Counted from the first letter of the stretch, positions 11,264-23,639 are shown. The stretch is 64,000 nucleotides of DNA from Epiperipatus broadwayi (GCA_028023455.1 JAQFVV010012537.1:2234001-2298000); one strand, 5' to 3'. Notes: generated by a model not told the origin, from the sequence alone. Numbers and translations: made by a program.

Positions 11264-11575
11264 TACCCCCCCCCCCCCCACCCCCCCCCCCCACCAACCC
11301 CACCCACCAAATCTAAAACCTTTAAAAAAAAAAAGAAACCAAAAAAACACCAAACACCACAACCACACAAAAACTCACAAATAAAAGAAAAACACGATAT
11401 AAATAAACATAAAAAGAAAACCCCCACTCTTCATAGTAGACTCAGACCCCTATTTATTTATTTCCTCCCACAGACATCCTGTGGAGGCACTTCTCAATTC
11501 TCTTCTGACAGACATTCCTGACTTTCTTTTTTTTTTTTTTTTTCCACCCCCCCCCCCAAAATTTTTAACCACCCT
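11264..11575. repeat. Poly-C/C-rich and T-then-C simple-sequence block
   Basis: A C-rich tract at about 11265-11310 (runs of ten or more Cs broken by A) is followed by an A-rich CAAA stretch. A second tract at about 11526-11558 is a long T run followed by nine Cs. Between them (11425-11520) lies a more complex stretch containing cctcccacagacatcctgtgg; its origin is unknown. The plus-strand Cs make a glycine-rich minus-strand reading frame that I do not regard as a gene. Confidence 0.7.
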
Positions 11576-12390
11576 TAAAATTTATAATTTCCTTCATTTC
11601 ACTTTTTTATTAAATCCAAACTTCCAAAAATAGCTGACAGTTTCAATTGCCAAACAGTCTTCATTAGAACTCTTTTTGCTCCTTAAAAATATTTAACAAC
11701 AATAATAAAAAAACATTATTATTGAAAATATCATTAATAATAGTTATATTGCAATATTTAAATTTTTTTGATTTTCATTTTTATCTTAGAAATTTGTTGG
11801 ATAAATTTGTCAAGAATAATAAAGTAACATATGCATAACAAACATTTTAGCTGAGCTGTAAATATAAATTAAATGAAGTGATATTAAACCTTCCAATATT
11901 ATCTAGCATATTTTCTGCTTTATTCTATACACTGTCACATAATGGGAAAAAAATCCAATCTCTTGCAAGACATGTTTCAGATAGCTGCCCATATTAATTG
12001 TCTTTAAAGTTAATGAACAGCTCCATAAATATAACATCATTTTGGTTTAAATATCACTAATATTATTTATTTGATATTACAATTTGTTAGAGGAAATTAT
12101 TAAATTAATAAGTATATACCAAATTATATATATATGATAAAAACAAATATGTTTATGAGCTACAGATATAAATGATATATCCAGGTTCTCCCATGTATTA
12201 TTTGAAGTATTATTATGCTGTCATTTCAGTTGAATCATACCTGTAATCAACTGGATTATGAGTATTACTTATAAAAAAACATCACAGAATACTGCAAGTA
12301 TTAAGGTATAACAAGATTAAAAGTTAAACTAATAAAAAATAAGAACAGAAATTTAACAATATAAAGGAACAGTTGAAATGATAGTGAATG
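11576..12390. other. AT-rich spacer
   Basis: No gene or clear repeat is seen. Confidence 0.4.
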
Positions 12391-12397
12391 TTAATTA

Positions 12398-12458
12398 TAT
12401 ATATAAAATACATATTTTGCGGGTTCATCCGTGTTAAAAATATGTATTTTATATATTT
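12398..12458. repeat. Perfect-arm hairpin
   Basis: Arms of about 20 bases, atataaaatacatattt and its reverse complement aaatatgtattttatat, flank a GC-richer loop (gcgggttcatccgtg). It could be a MITE remnant. Nothing links it to a gene or a terminator. Confidence 0.6.
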
Positions 12459-12769
12459 AACCCATGCAAATCTTTGTTTTAACATATATATATATAACAT
12501 TGTAGAGTACTGCAAGTATTGAGTATAACAAAATATTCAAGTAATAGAAAACAAGAACAGAAAATTTAAAAATATAAAAGAATGGTTAGAATGATAGCAT
12601 ATAAAAAAATCACTATAAAAATCAATGATGATTTAGGTTAATAATTTTTTTAAAAAAGTTCCAAACATAAAAAGTTAATGATAATACATAACTATTTTTC
12701 ATTTGTAAAAAAATTTAAAACCTATTAATCCAAATAGTTGTTGATTTTTATATTTTCTCTATTACCACT

Positions 12770-13280
12770 TCAACCCGACTTTCTTGGTAGTAGTATAGTG
12801 TTCAGTCTATCCACATTATGGAATCACATAGGAATTAATATAGAGTTAAAGAAAAGCTTAATGATAAAAAAATAAAATGACTACATTTATTATTAAATTT
12901 ATGACTGCAAGGATACTGTAAATAAAATCAATAAAATAATATACTTTGATATGAAAATAATTTATTTACTGAAATGCAGTATCAATTATTAACAAAAATA
13001 GATACATCAATGACAAATAAAATATGTGCAGAAATAAAAATACATAAAAAAAAATGTATATTTATTTTTGAATTTATGGTTTCTATATTTATACTTTAAA
13101 AATAAGTGTGGACATTATAAGTATATATTAAATAAAATGAAGAAAATAATATATTTTGCAATAAAAATATGTATTAAATAAAGAAAGCAAAAGATAGTCT
13201 AAACAAAAAATGTCTAGGAAAAATAAATTTAACATAAATGCAGACATCATAAATCAAAAATAAACACAGATATTTATAAC
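12770..13280 (+). repeat. Dispersed AT-rich repeat R4, copy 1
   Basis: Shared words in the same order as 26450-26790 (gtctatccac, agtatcaatt, taacaaaaa, atacat, tgacaaat, then a tttattttgaatt-like end) suggest two diverged copies of one element. The stretch also has internal repetition of the aataaaat and atatgtattaaataaa type. Low sequence complexity limits confidence. Confidence 0.4.
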
Positions 13281-13499
13281 AGATTTGCGTGTCTGTTTAC
13301 ATTTATCATCTAATTTAATATTTTCTTAATGTGGATAAGGTTCTATACATGAGGGGTCGGAGTGACTTGAGGTCAACATGGGCATGGCAATAATATTGGC
13401 ACCCAGCATGGGATTTGGGTGTTTCATCATTAGATTTTCAGTGGTATGGATGGCTGAAGAGTTGGAGTAGATTGAAGCCTGTCCATTAAAGTATGAAGA

Positions 13500-13650
13500 T
13501 TTGCTATCTTAATATAAACTGTGTGTGGGAGGTGATAATCTGGACCAACTGATGAGTGCTGGTTTAGCATGAAATATGTATATTGGTGATTATTTATCTT
13601 TTCTACATGTGTGTGGGCATGTGTATTGGTGGTATGAGATAGTGTGAATA
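13500..13650 (+). repeat. Dispersed repeat R3, copy 2
   Basis: It contains tctggaccaactgatgagtg, then ctggttt and agcatgaaat. The same words occur in the minus-strand copy at 58970-59275. A tRNA-like B-box (gagttcaaatcgcc) follows at about 13672; it may be a separate SINE fragment. Confidence 0.65.
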
Positions 13651-13749
13651 GTTGATGAGTACTTGAAAGTCTGAGTTCAAATCGCCTATATTTACAATTA
13701 GGCTCCAGGTATGTGAAGAGTGCCTGTATTTCAAATATTTAATATATCC

Positions 13750-15070
13750 TTATATATAAGAATAAATGTAAACATCTTGTTTTTTATTTATTAGTTTTTT
13801 TGTTACTTCATGGTAGGTACTATGTAGATCAATAAAGTTGGGAGACTTCATATTATATTAGGCCAAATTATAATATGCTTTTGTAATATACTAATTTTAT
13901 CTTTGAACAATTTTTTTACATTTCACAATATTAACATTAGCCTTTATGAAATCAGACTTTTTTTTGTTGTACTTGGTGAAAATTTTTAAAAAATGCTCAA
14001 CCTTACATTTCTGTATAAAATCTTTATTTTATATTAAAATTCAATAAGTTGGACTAGATTTATTTTTAATTTAATTTTATAAATGAATATTAAAAAAAAT
14101 CACATTTGGCCTTTTTATATATTTAAAAACTGACTTGTAGATCATAATAATATACCAATAAACATCATTAACTAAGTAAGTATAAATACTCTTTCATAAA
14201 AAGAACAAATTATTTTTTATTTTAAGTTGTTTTTTCTTCAATGTGAATGAATGAAGGTAGATTTATGATAAACCTAACAAATTCTGATTTAAAAATCTGA
14301 TATTTTCTTTATAATATTTACAAGATTTCAATATTGTGCCAATTCAAATTTACTACTAATTTTTTTTATTTAATACTTTTTCCAATCCATGAATATTTAA
14401 AATCATGTATGATGAATTCATGAAGATGATGAGGAAGTACTGAAACATTGAACTTTCTGGATGGAAGAGAATATATTGCTAGGCATTTTTTCTATTATTT
14501 TTTAAATTTTATTTGCCAATATATTCATATTCTAATATATTTTCAGTGGATGTGTTAGATGGAAATATTTAATGTGTGGAGTTATCCATTCATAATTACT
14601 TAATTAGAAAGCACTTTACTTAGAACAGTAGTTAATGAAAGTCAATTGCTGCAGTCCAAGAGCTAAAATAACACTGTCTGATTGATTGCATTCAAAAGGA
14701 GAAAGTAAAGTGCTTTGTAATTAAATATTCATATTTTATCTGGTGTATATATTTAAAAAGTTTTAAAAAGGTATTTTATGCTGAACTTGAACGTGGTTTT
14801 TTTGTCAGAGAAGTAAAACACTTTTATATTATAAATAGTATTTCAGAAACTTTCTAAGAGTGTAATGTTGGCTATTGTCATGGAGAAGATATAGTTCAGG
14901 ATAGGATATGTTGGAGAGCTACAATTATAAAAGGGTGGAAGTATTTTAAGAAAATAAGTTTGCTGAAGAAGAAATTAAAAAGTAGCATCACAAAATATCA
15001 GACAAAGATATGGAGTAGCATATTTGTGATGCAGAGATTAGTTTATGCATTCATTACAAAACCAATCTTT
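13750..15070. other. AT-rich spacer
   Basis: No gene is recognised. Two similar words at about 14600-14615 (taattagaaagcactttact) and 14706-14727 (gtaaagtgctttgtaattaa) form a small inverted pair, enclosing about 100 bases, which may be another short foldback. Confidence 0.4.
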
Positions 15071-15077
15071 AATGTTG

Positions 15078-15180
15078 TACTACTACTACTACTACTATTG
15101 CTACTGCTACTGCTGCTGCTGCTACTACTACTACTACTACTATTATTATTATTATTATTATTATCATAATCATTATTATT
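15078..15180. repeat. Trinucleotide microsatellite (CTA/CTG/ATT)
   Basis: Units of TAC/CTA, with an internal GCT/CTG block, grade into ATT units. The open frames across it (Leu-, Tyr- and Ser-rich on different frames) are produced by the repeat and are not genes. Confidence 0.95.
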
Positions 15181-15955
15181 TTGGTCTAAAATATAGTAAT
15201 AGTAGTAATATATTAGAGGTGAATATTCATACATTTATTTTTTATTTATTTTTTGCCTCTCTATTATTCTATAACTCAAACATAATTGAAACATTTTTCA
15301 TTTTAATGTACATCTTGTAATTGACTATTAGTTGTTGTTTTATATTTTAAATAAGACTGAATTATTATTATTTTCTCTTGGAAATAAAATGATGTTACAT
15401 ATTCATTTGCAAGTGACTGCTTCTATTGGTATAAGAAAATATTTTCTTTTTTCCCATTCTCTGAAGTATCTTCAGGTCATATAAGTTTATTTAAATATTA
15501 ACTTAAACAAAATTTATTTTAAAACGTTTTTTTTTTTTAAAAAAAAAAATTGATATGTTTTTATACAGCAAATTAATGAATGCAAATTTATTGATTTCAC
15601 GAAAAATAACATCAACTGGAAAATAAAGATTACTTAGATAATCGCCATTTATACTGTCAAAGTTTTTTCCACCATATTTTAAGATAACCAAGAATAATTT
15701 GGAAAAACTTTTATTATCTTTACAATACGTCTTTAACTATCTTGAATTTGACGATAAGTTTGTAAATAAAATTTTAATGTTTTTTGATACGTGGACCTTT
15801 TAAAACATTAATTATAATGTCAATATATATAAATAAGGCAAAAGCTTTTAAACAACTCATAGCAAGACAGAGAGTTCAATAATATTCTAAAAAAGGAGCA
15901 GTGATAAAAAAGACACTATAAGTCTTGATTAATACCAAGTAGTTTGCTTCTTTCT
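15181..15955. other. AT-rich spacer
   Basis: No gene is seen. A T-run/A-run palindrome sits at about 15526-15549; similar T(n)A(n) junctions recur at 52684, 58700 and 61043. Confidence 0.4.
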
Positions 15956-15962
15956 TTTATTA

Positions 15963-16125
15963 TTTAGCTAAGAATAGCAAATACCCATTTAATGACCAAT
16001 AATTGGACGAGCAATTAAGCTAAATAATATGTTTCCTTGTTTTACTCTCTAGTTAGAAATAGTAAATATCTATTTAATGACCAATAATTGAATGAGTAAT
16101 TAGGCTAAGTAATTGGTTGAGCAAA
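15963..16125 (+). repeat. Imperfect tandem duplication (about 80-bp period)
   Basis: The words atttaatgaccaataattg, agaatagcaaat and gagcaattaagct occur at about 15970-16022 and again, slightly changed, at about 16050-16112. Related wording near 43490-43560 suggests that it belongs to dispersed repeat R5. Confidence 0.65.
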
Positions 16126-16968
16126 TAGACTAGTTAAAAACTGACAAATTATCTATAACCTTTTTTAAAGTTGTTACCCTACATGAATTTGAATTCCAGG
16201 TCATAGATATGGCAGACAGATTTGCTAAGTATTAATTCTTTATGAACAAATAATGCTTAAACATAATATTCATATTCACAATTTGCAATAGTTCATTTAC
16301 TGTTCATAAAATGATTCGTGAAAACAATATCTATAATTCCAACATTTTATTTTATTCTGCATATAATTTTAAAGCATGTTCACAGACCAGCTAATTTTGA
16401 ATAAATTACTAACATTCACAAGTCATATTTCCAAATAATCCCTACTAACAAATGACCTCTTTCTCATGTTAATGTCAATTCATTGATCAGATAAAAATGA
16501 CCACTTTCATCTGATTTCCAGATTCTTAACTATATTTTCTCTAGCTGCATTTCTTCAGTGTGGGCTGGTGCACTTTGGTTACTTCAGCTTACATCCATGC
16601 TCTTATGACTATCTGTAGCATTCATTTACTGCTTGTCTCTATTTGATATAAAAATTGGAACTAAATGTGTATTGATTTATTAATTGAAAAAATCTGAACA
16701 AATAAGCTTCCAATACTGCCAATTAATAATTCCTATATTCTCAGGCCTGAGAGAGTTCATTCCTTTCTTTAGATTTTGAAAATGAAAATCATATATTTTC
16801 CATAGATTGTTTATATTTATTATTATTTTTGTGAAATATTTGTAAAGTATTTATTTTTTGATGAGAATATGATGTATAGATTAATATTTTATTAGAAAAT
16901 CATTATTTTTAGGAACAGAAAATTATAATAGTGTAAAACAGGAATGTCACTTTTTTTTTTTAGAAAAA
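16126..16968. other. AT-rich spacer
   Basis: No supported gene. The patch at 16540-16640 is slightly less AT-rich but has no convincing frame. Confidence 0.4.
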
Positions 16969-16969
16969 A

Positions 16970-17098
16970 GGCTAATGGCTTTATTGCTTGTGAGTTCATA
17001 AGAAGTTTGAGCACCAGAACTGTGAGTACCAGAATCAATCCTGGAACCTCCCAATCCCTGGTCAGATGTCTTGACTCTATAATCATTGAAGCCATTTT
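16970..17098 (-). mobile_element. tRNA-like SINE copy (family S1)
   Basis: On the minus strand a tRNA-like head (tggcttcaatgattatagag, with a B-box-like ggattgattctgg) is followed by agttctggtgctcaaacttc and a tail containing gcaataaagcc. The head and tail order match 59655-59760 closely. Confidence 0.6.
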
Positions 17099-17099
17099 T

Positions 17100-17768
17100 T
17101 TTGCTATATTTTAGTAATTACTAAAAAAATTTAAATTTTTTAAACATAATATCATTAATTTATGAGTTGTAATGAAAAATTTATTTATATTTTAGAAGTG
17201 GAATGAAATTTATATATACATATCATTAAAAATACTTTTTTTTATTAGCAATTGCAAAATGACAGAAGCTATTATTGTGAATAAGTACTTCATTTTAGTA
17301 CTTTTTTTTAATATTTGCAAAGCTGAAATATTATTTTTAAAAATGATTTTAATTTGCAAATTTAAATTTCTAAAAAATAAGTTTGCAGAAATATATTACA
17401 GAATAAGCATTAAAATTTAAAATTTAAATCAAACTGCTGAACGCTGTCAAGGTATTTAGTTTGATAAAAATAATTTTTTAGGGATCAGATTTGGGAATTA
17501 TATAGGAACACATTCAAATTTAATTGAATCAGCTTTATATATTTTCTATTGTGAAATTATTTGCTGACTTATTAAAATTTTAAAGGTACTAAAACGAGTG
17601 CACCAATATGTAGAAGGATCTCATGCTGAAATAGATGGCACATTACCCTGCCATGCCCATCATTGTAAACCAAATCCAGGTTAGATGGAATTTTTTTCCA
17701 GTTTTCATAAGGCTTATAGTTTCTTTTGAATAGTAAGGCCAAAAACAAAACAACTTGTTTTCAATTAA
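17100..17768. other. AT-rich spacer
   Basis: Nothing recognisable. A minus-strand open stretch at 17643-17861 has no detectable similarity to a family I know, and overlaps the LINE fragment that follows. Confidence 0.4.
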
Positions 17769-17769
17769 T

Positions 17770-18030
17770 AATTTATAAAATAACTGAAATGAAGCTGAAT
17801 TGAATATATTTCTTGAAGAGATAATAATTGGTGGACTGTAAAGTTTTAAATTGGATCCCAAGAGATTATAAGCAACTTAGAAAGAGACCACATGCCAGAT
17901 AGATGGATGAAATAAGGAAATTTGCTGATGTATCATAAAAAAACTGTAGAACAGAGAAACTGGATTAAACTTGAATATACTTTTATTCTCAAGTGGATTA
18001 ATAATAAAAATGATGATGATGATACTAATG
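17770..18030 (+). mobile_element. LINE family 2 (RTE-like), 3'-end fragment
   Basis: The nucleotide wording ttgaagagataataattgg, attggatcccaagag and agaaagagaccacatg corresponds to the well-known C-terminal region of endonuclease/reverse transcriptase LINEs (of the GHVARxDDNRW ... RDRKRPRGRPHxRW type). It ends in a GATGAT-type tail at about 18013-18028. Many stops show decay. Confidence 0.7.
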
Positions 18031-18425
18031 GATATTTAACTATTTTTAATTAGATTGTAAAACAAGAATGGAAAACTTTTTAAATCCTTATTTCTCAACA
18101 GTAAGAAAACTTCATACCTCATGCCCTTATATTCATTTTCAAAGTGCTGTTAGAGAATCCTGACTCTGTAGTAGTTTGTATCTATTATTTTTGAAATTAA
18201 CTATTAAAATAATAAATAGTGTGGAATGAAAAAGAAATATATATATATTGAACAACAAATACAGGTGTGAAGATCAAGATATTTCACATCTATAGTTTGA
18301 TGAGCAAAGATTGTTTATGAAATAAATATATGCTGAGAGGAGATGTTCTACAATTAATTTTCATTCTGGTAGATAGATGTGACAAAATATAACATGAGAT
18401 GAATAGCAAATTTATACATTTTGAA
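18031..18425. other. AT-rich spacer between two LINE 3' ends
   Basis: No gene is recognised. It lies between two tail-to-tail family 2 fragments. Confidence 0.4.
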
Positions 18426-18705
18426 ATGATCATCATTTTCAAACTTTATTTATACACTGCAGGATAAATATCTCTTCAAGTTTAATCCAGTTTTATTCAT
18501 ACACCAATAAATTTTCTTATCTCATTCACCACATGTGATTTCTTTCTAGGTCTTTTACAATCTCTTGAGATTCAATTTAAAACTCCAACTATCCATCTAT
18601 TATCATCTTTTTTTTTAGCAATATGTCCAGCCTAGATCCAATTCAATCTCTTAATGTTTTCAATGTGAGTGATACCTGTTTGTTCTTTCATCCAAGTAAA
18701 ATTTG
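18426..18705 (-). mobile_element. LINE family 2 (RTE-like), 3'-end fragment
   Basis: The minus-strand copy of the same region as 17770-18030. It starts with an atcatcatt tail at 18426 and contains tctaggtcttttacaatctc and the gcaatatgtcca region. It faces the plus-strand fragment tail-to-tail across about 400 bases. Confidence 0.75.
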
Positions 18706-19784
18706 AAATATATTGCGTTAAATATATTTCTTCATCGCAATTATCATTATTACACATATGATCAAAGGTAATTGACCGTGTTTAAGAAACTCTTTCCATA
18801 TACATATGTAGAATAAAAATTCAACAAAGCATTACAATTTACGTTACTTTTACTTACCACACCTTCTCTTCCTTTACCGATTTCATTTTGAAGTTCTTGT
18901 CAAAAGTGAGAATGAATTTATTGTTAGAATATTCATGCAATTAAAGTTGCTTTTAGCAACCCACTCCAGCACAGATTTTTAGCCAATGATTTACTTTGTA
19001 AAAACTTTTTTTAAAATGTTGCGAGGACATAATGACTCATCATCAATTTAAAAAATTTTCATAAATTCTTTTTTTCCCCTCGAATAAAAATTTATTATAA
19101 AATGCAGTTTTAAAATGTTTATTTTCTTGTTATTAGCACAAGCCGACTAATTCATAAAATAGTTGCGCATGGGCAATACTCATCTAACTACTAAAAACTA
19201 TCACTGCCAGTAAAACTATCTTAAAATTATATTCAAATAAAGTAAAATTAAAATATAAATGTGTGTTCACACTATTTATGATATATAAAATTTCCTTGCC
19301 GGATTTCTATTAATTTTTGTCGAAACAATTTTTGCATAAAGTTTTTTCATTTTTCCTTTGACGTTATTAAATGACTGACCTCTATAGTAAGAATAAGAAA
19401 TTGCCTTCTTTTATTAATTTTTATAATCAAGTCATCTGGATACAGTAGCGTAACTAGAATTATTGATATTCAAAAAATATTTTTTATTTATTTATAACAT
19501 AAGCCATAATAATTTTTTGAATATGTATAAAACACACACACACAAACCTGCGATCCAAGAATTCATACACATTGCTTTCGTTTGTTGTCTGGACACAAAT
19601 TTTTAATGCTTACTACCACTATATTTTAAAATTATTTTGATATTGGCCTAATAACTTTTCTCATATATTTTATATTTGTAAAAAGCTTTTGTGTAAAAAT
19701 CTGTTTTGTCTTCATTATAATAAGCTTTTTTAACACTTTCCAATTGAATTTTTAAAGTCTATAGCTGTATTTAAGATCATTAAA
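18706..19784. other. AT-rich spacer
   Basis: No gene or clear element is seen. Confidence 0.4.
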
Positions 19785-20344
19785 ATGCGATGCGATGCAT
19801 TATGGCTTCCTCTGTCTCGGAGTCAGGAATCTTTCAGCCACTATGCCCAGAGAAACCTGTTAGCCACCTTATCTCCTTATCTTCCCTTTCCATAACCCAC
19901 CCTAAGTTTTCCCCATATTTTTCTCTATCCTGCTTCATCCCATTTCCACAATATTATCTTTGTCAACTTTATGACCTTTATATCTACACCCCTCTTATTT
20001 TTTTTCCAAACCCAGCATAAAAACCAAGAACCCATTTTCAGAATAATCGCTTTATTTATATTTATTCTCCCATAACTTCATTATTTGCATCTTTTCTGCT
20101 TGTAAGCATTTACATTCAATTAACAGATGCCTAATATTTTCCATGCCTTTCTTATATAACATACCAAATTATGCACATTTCTCTGTTTATGTGTCTATTC
20201 CCTTGTTGCTAACAATCCTGTTTGAACCTTAAACAATAAACTATTTTCATTGCTATTATCATAAATGAACTCACACCTAATACTCTGTTTATTTCTAAAT
20301 ATATTTAAATTCTTTTTATTCTCTATACTAGTCACCCATCTTTT
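19785..20344 (-). mobile_element. LINE family 1, 5'-truncated copy (subtype X)
   Basis: The 3' end, with a tgcgatgcgatgcat tail, lies at 19785. The copy covers the 3' UTR and the final C-terminal codons. Its 5' edge, at about 20344, directly meets a plus-strand copy of the same family, making a head-to-head pair. Stops are frequent. Confidence 0.85.
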
Positions 20345-22666
20345 CATTTGGAGAATATTAATAAAATTGGAAGAGATAGAAATGGAAAATTTGGATATAT
20401 ATTAAAAGAAGGAATATACAGCAGAAAGAAATAGTATTACTAGTTGATGAGAGAATAGAGTGTAGCTCTAGAGAAGAATTAGAGACAAATAAGTATGTAA
20501 CATATATAGAAAAGATGTTAGATGTGAAGGACAGAGTGATAACAAACATAAAAGCATATAGTAATGAAAATATTCAGTTTACAGAAAATGAATTAAATGA
20601 AGTAGGGAAGAAATTGAAAAGTGGAAAGGCAAGAGGTGTAGATGGATGGACAGCAGAGAAAGGAAGGTAATGAATTTAGGAAATAGGGCAAAATTAAACC
20701 TATTAACATGTTTTAATAAGATGGCATAGAAGAGAGATTTTCCAGATAATTGGAGTAATACAAGAGTAAGGCTATTATTTAAAGGAAATGGTAAGAATCA
20801 TAGAAAGTTAAGTAATTATAAACTGTTAGTGGTAACATCAGTGTTATATAAAGTTTTTGAATATATGGTTACTAGAAGGATCACAAAATGGATGGAAGAA
20901 ACTAATATAGTGGATGAAATGCAGAGGTTTTAGATTGGATAGGCATACAGAAGACAGTTTATTTGTAGTTACACAATTTATAGATGTGAGTAAAAGTACA
21001 GATAGACAGGTATATATGATTTTTATAGATATAGAGAAGGCATATGATAGAATAAATAGAAATAGATTATGGATAAGTTTAGTAAATTTGGGAATAGATG
21101 GAGCTTTAGTGGATCTTATTACGGGATTGTATGAAAATAATTATTATATGTATCAATTAGTGAAGATAGAATCAATTAAAGTTAAAAGTGAGGAGGGACT
21201 AAGGCGGGGATGCCCTTTGTCACCTATTTTGTTTCTGTTGCATTCAAGAGAAATAGAGAGACAATGGAAAGACTAAAAAGAGGGGTAGAGACACCATTAA
21301 TAGTTGGCAAGGATCTTTTATTTATGGATGATTTTTTCTTGTGCACATAAGGTAGGTATATGAAAATTATGCTGAAGACACACGCATAGATGGGTAAAGA
21401 GATGGTGATTAAATTTAATGAAGAAAAATCAAAATTAATGATGAGTAATGCTGAGGAAAGAGAAGAGAAAGAATTTTTATCAGGGAATATAAAAATAAGT
21501 GTGGTAAATAGGTATAACTATTTGGGAATCATCTTAATTAATCAGGGGAATTGCTTGGATGAATGGGAGAAAAAGTTGATAAATGAAGCATAGAAAAGAA
21601 AGGTATTGATAAAGGAATTAACAGTATTTTCATATAATAAATATGATGTAGCAAGAATTGCACGGAAGAGAGTGGTAGTAGCAGGGTTAACATAAAATAA
21701 TGATGCATTATGTGTTAGTAAAGGAATGTTAGATTACTTAGAAAAAGTACAAAGAGAAGGAAGACATTCATTAGATGCAGATGTGTGGACAGTAAAGGAA
21801 GCAATTCAAGAAAAAATGGGATGGTCAAGTTTTTATATGAGAGATGCAAAAAGCAAAATAAAAATGTTCAGTAGATTGCAATTTATGGATAATAAGAGAG
21901 TAGCCCAAATAGTATTTAATTGGGTTATGAGTAAAGGACAGGCAACAAAATGGGTGACAAAGGTAAGTATTGTATGCAGAAGATTTGAATAAAGAATTTA
22001 TGACAGTATACTTATACAAAAGATGAGATGATTGTGTTAGGAGAATTGTTGAGTGTTATAGTGGCAAGGAATGGGGTAGAAGAATATATGCATTAATAAA
22101 AAATAGGGAGTTGGAGAGATGGAGAACTAGTATGTAGAATAAAAAGAATTTAAATATTTATAGAAGTACACAGAATACTGGATGCAAGTCAATTTATGAT
22201 AATAGTAAGGAAAGTAGTTTACTATTTAAGGCTTGAACAGGATCCTTAGCAATAAGGGAATATACATATAAATGGAAAAAATGTAGGTGATTTTGTTTGC
22301 AAGTTGTGTAAGGAAGGCATAGAAAATATTAGACAACTGCTAATTGAATGTAAATACCTACAAGCAGAAAGGGTACAAATAATGAAGGTGTGGAAGAATA
22401 AATATAAACAAAGTGATTATACAGAAAGTTGGTTTTTGGTTTTTATGCCAGATTTGGGAAAAGATAAGGGGAATTTAGATATAATGACCATGGAGTTAAC
22501 AAAGATTATGTTTTGGAAATGAAATGGAATAGGATAGAGAAAAATATGAGAAAAACTTAGAGTCAGGAATGGAAAGGGAAAGTAATATGTCTAACAGGTT
22601 TCTCTGAGCATAGAGACAGAGTGATTCCTGACTCCAAAAAGGAGAAGCCACAGCGTATCACATCAC
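20345..22666 (+). mobile_element. LINE family 1, partial copy (subtype X)
   Basis: This copy runs from the region just upstream of the reverse transcriptase to a short cgtatcacatcac tail at 22666. The 3' UTR includes gattcctgactcc and ggagaagccac. Relative to the copy at 4746-8218 it lacks the endonuclease. Its 5' end abuts the minus-strand copy at 19785-20344. Confidence 0.88.
20350..22521 (+). pseudogene. LINE reverse transcriptase pseudogene
   Basis: In order it shows RGVDGW-like wording, then FRLDRHTEDSLFVVTQF (about 20927), FIDIEKAYDRINRNRLW (about 21020, catalytic Asp region), GLRRGCPLSPILFLLHS (about 21197), an altered FMDDFFLC catalytic box (about 21320, Met for the usual Ala), YNYLGIILINQ (about 21510), and a C-terminal CKLCKEGIENIR part near 22290. 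Frameshifts and stops divide it at about 20913, 21276, 21593, 21720, 21992 and 22300. It is more decayed than the copy at 8219-9520. Confidence 0.85.
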
Positions 22667-22794
22667 TATTGTTTAAACTTTAGTGAGTTGAAATATTCAA
22701 GCTATATCATGGTAATTTCTAATTAAGAATGCATCTAAATAAATATTAAGCAAAACAGAAAATAAACAAGATCTCTGATAACAATCAACCCTTA

Positions 22795-22905
22795 ATCTAT
22801 CAACAATCTTAACCTATAGTCAAGGCAACCTCTTTTAACAATAAAGGTGGTACTATCTTTAACTATCATCTAATATGTTTATATAGATCCTAATTGGTTT
22901 TATTA
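22795..22905. repeat. MITE-like repeat M1, copy 1
   Basis: The segment with ctatagtcaaggcaacctc and aacaataaaggtggtac is nearly matched, in reverse orientation, at 26135-26262, and resembles the left half of the inverted repeat at 39665-39845. It has no coding capacity. Confidence 0.7.
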
Positions 22906-23398
22906 TCTTAGAAAATATATACTTTATATGAAATTTGTAAGTTATAAAGGACTATTAGTCTTTCAGAATTTGAAAGTTATAATTGATTATTTATTAGTTT
23001 GCTTTCAGAACAGGTTATATTTGCCTGATTAATGAGATTTGTTTAAACTTCTTTGCATTATTAATCTCACACTTCTTGGTCAAATTGCAATATTTAATGT
23101 ATATATTGAAATGGTAAATCTGATTCAGATTTGCCGTTTCACAGTCTGACCCACCTAATCACTTATTTTACTAACGTTTGTTTTTTTTTTTTTGTATTAT
23201 TCTGAAAAAACATTTTTTAACTATCCTGAATAAATTGCTAAAAATTTGTTTTGGATAGTGTTAATTATATATAATTATACTAACACACTTTAAGTTATTT
23301 CATTGATATTATTAAAAGGAAAATAAATCAAATAATAAATTTGGATTTTTTTATATATATTTTATATATCTGTATGTTTAAAATATCTAATTTTTTTA
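22906..23398. other. AT-rich spacer
   Basis: Nothing recognisable except runs of T. Confidence 0.4.
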
Positions 23399-23494
23399 TT
23401 CAAGAATCCAAGATGGCCTATTGATAAATTACCAAAATCCATTTACTTCAAGAATCCAAGATGGCCTATTGATAAATTACCAAAATCCATTTAC
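23399..23494 (+). repeat. Perfect tandem duplication, 48-bp unit
   Basis: Two identical 48-base units stand side by side (23399-23446 and 23447-23494). Each starts ttcaagaatccaagatggcc and ends aaaatccatttac. Absence of differences implies a very recent duplication, or an assembly artefact. Confidence 0.95.
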
Positions 23495-23639
23495 TGTGGA
23501 ATCTCTATGAATTAATTGAGATTCTACATCGTTATCTAAATTAAAAAAGCTAACATAAAATTATAGTGAAATCTATTGATCCTTATCGAGGTACAAACTT
23601 TCTAAAATTAGAACAAAAGCATGATTCCTATGGTTTTCT

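Noticed and set aside
11239-11427. Gly/Phe-rich minus-strand open frame
   Set aside because: Created by poly-C and A-rich simple sequence.
14960-15320. Leu-, Tyr- and Ser-rich open frames on both strands
   Set aside because: They are translations of the CTA/CTG/ATT trinucleotide tract in different frames.
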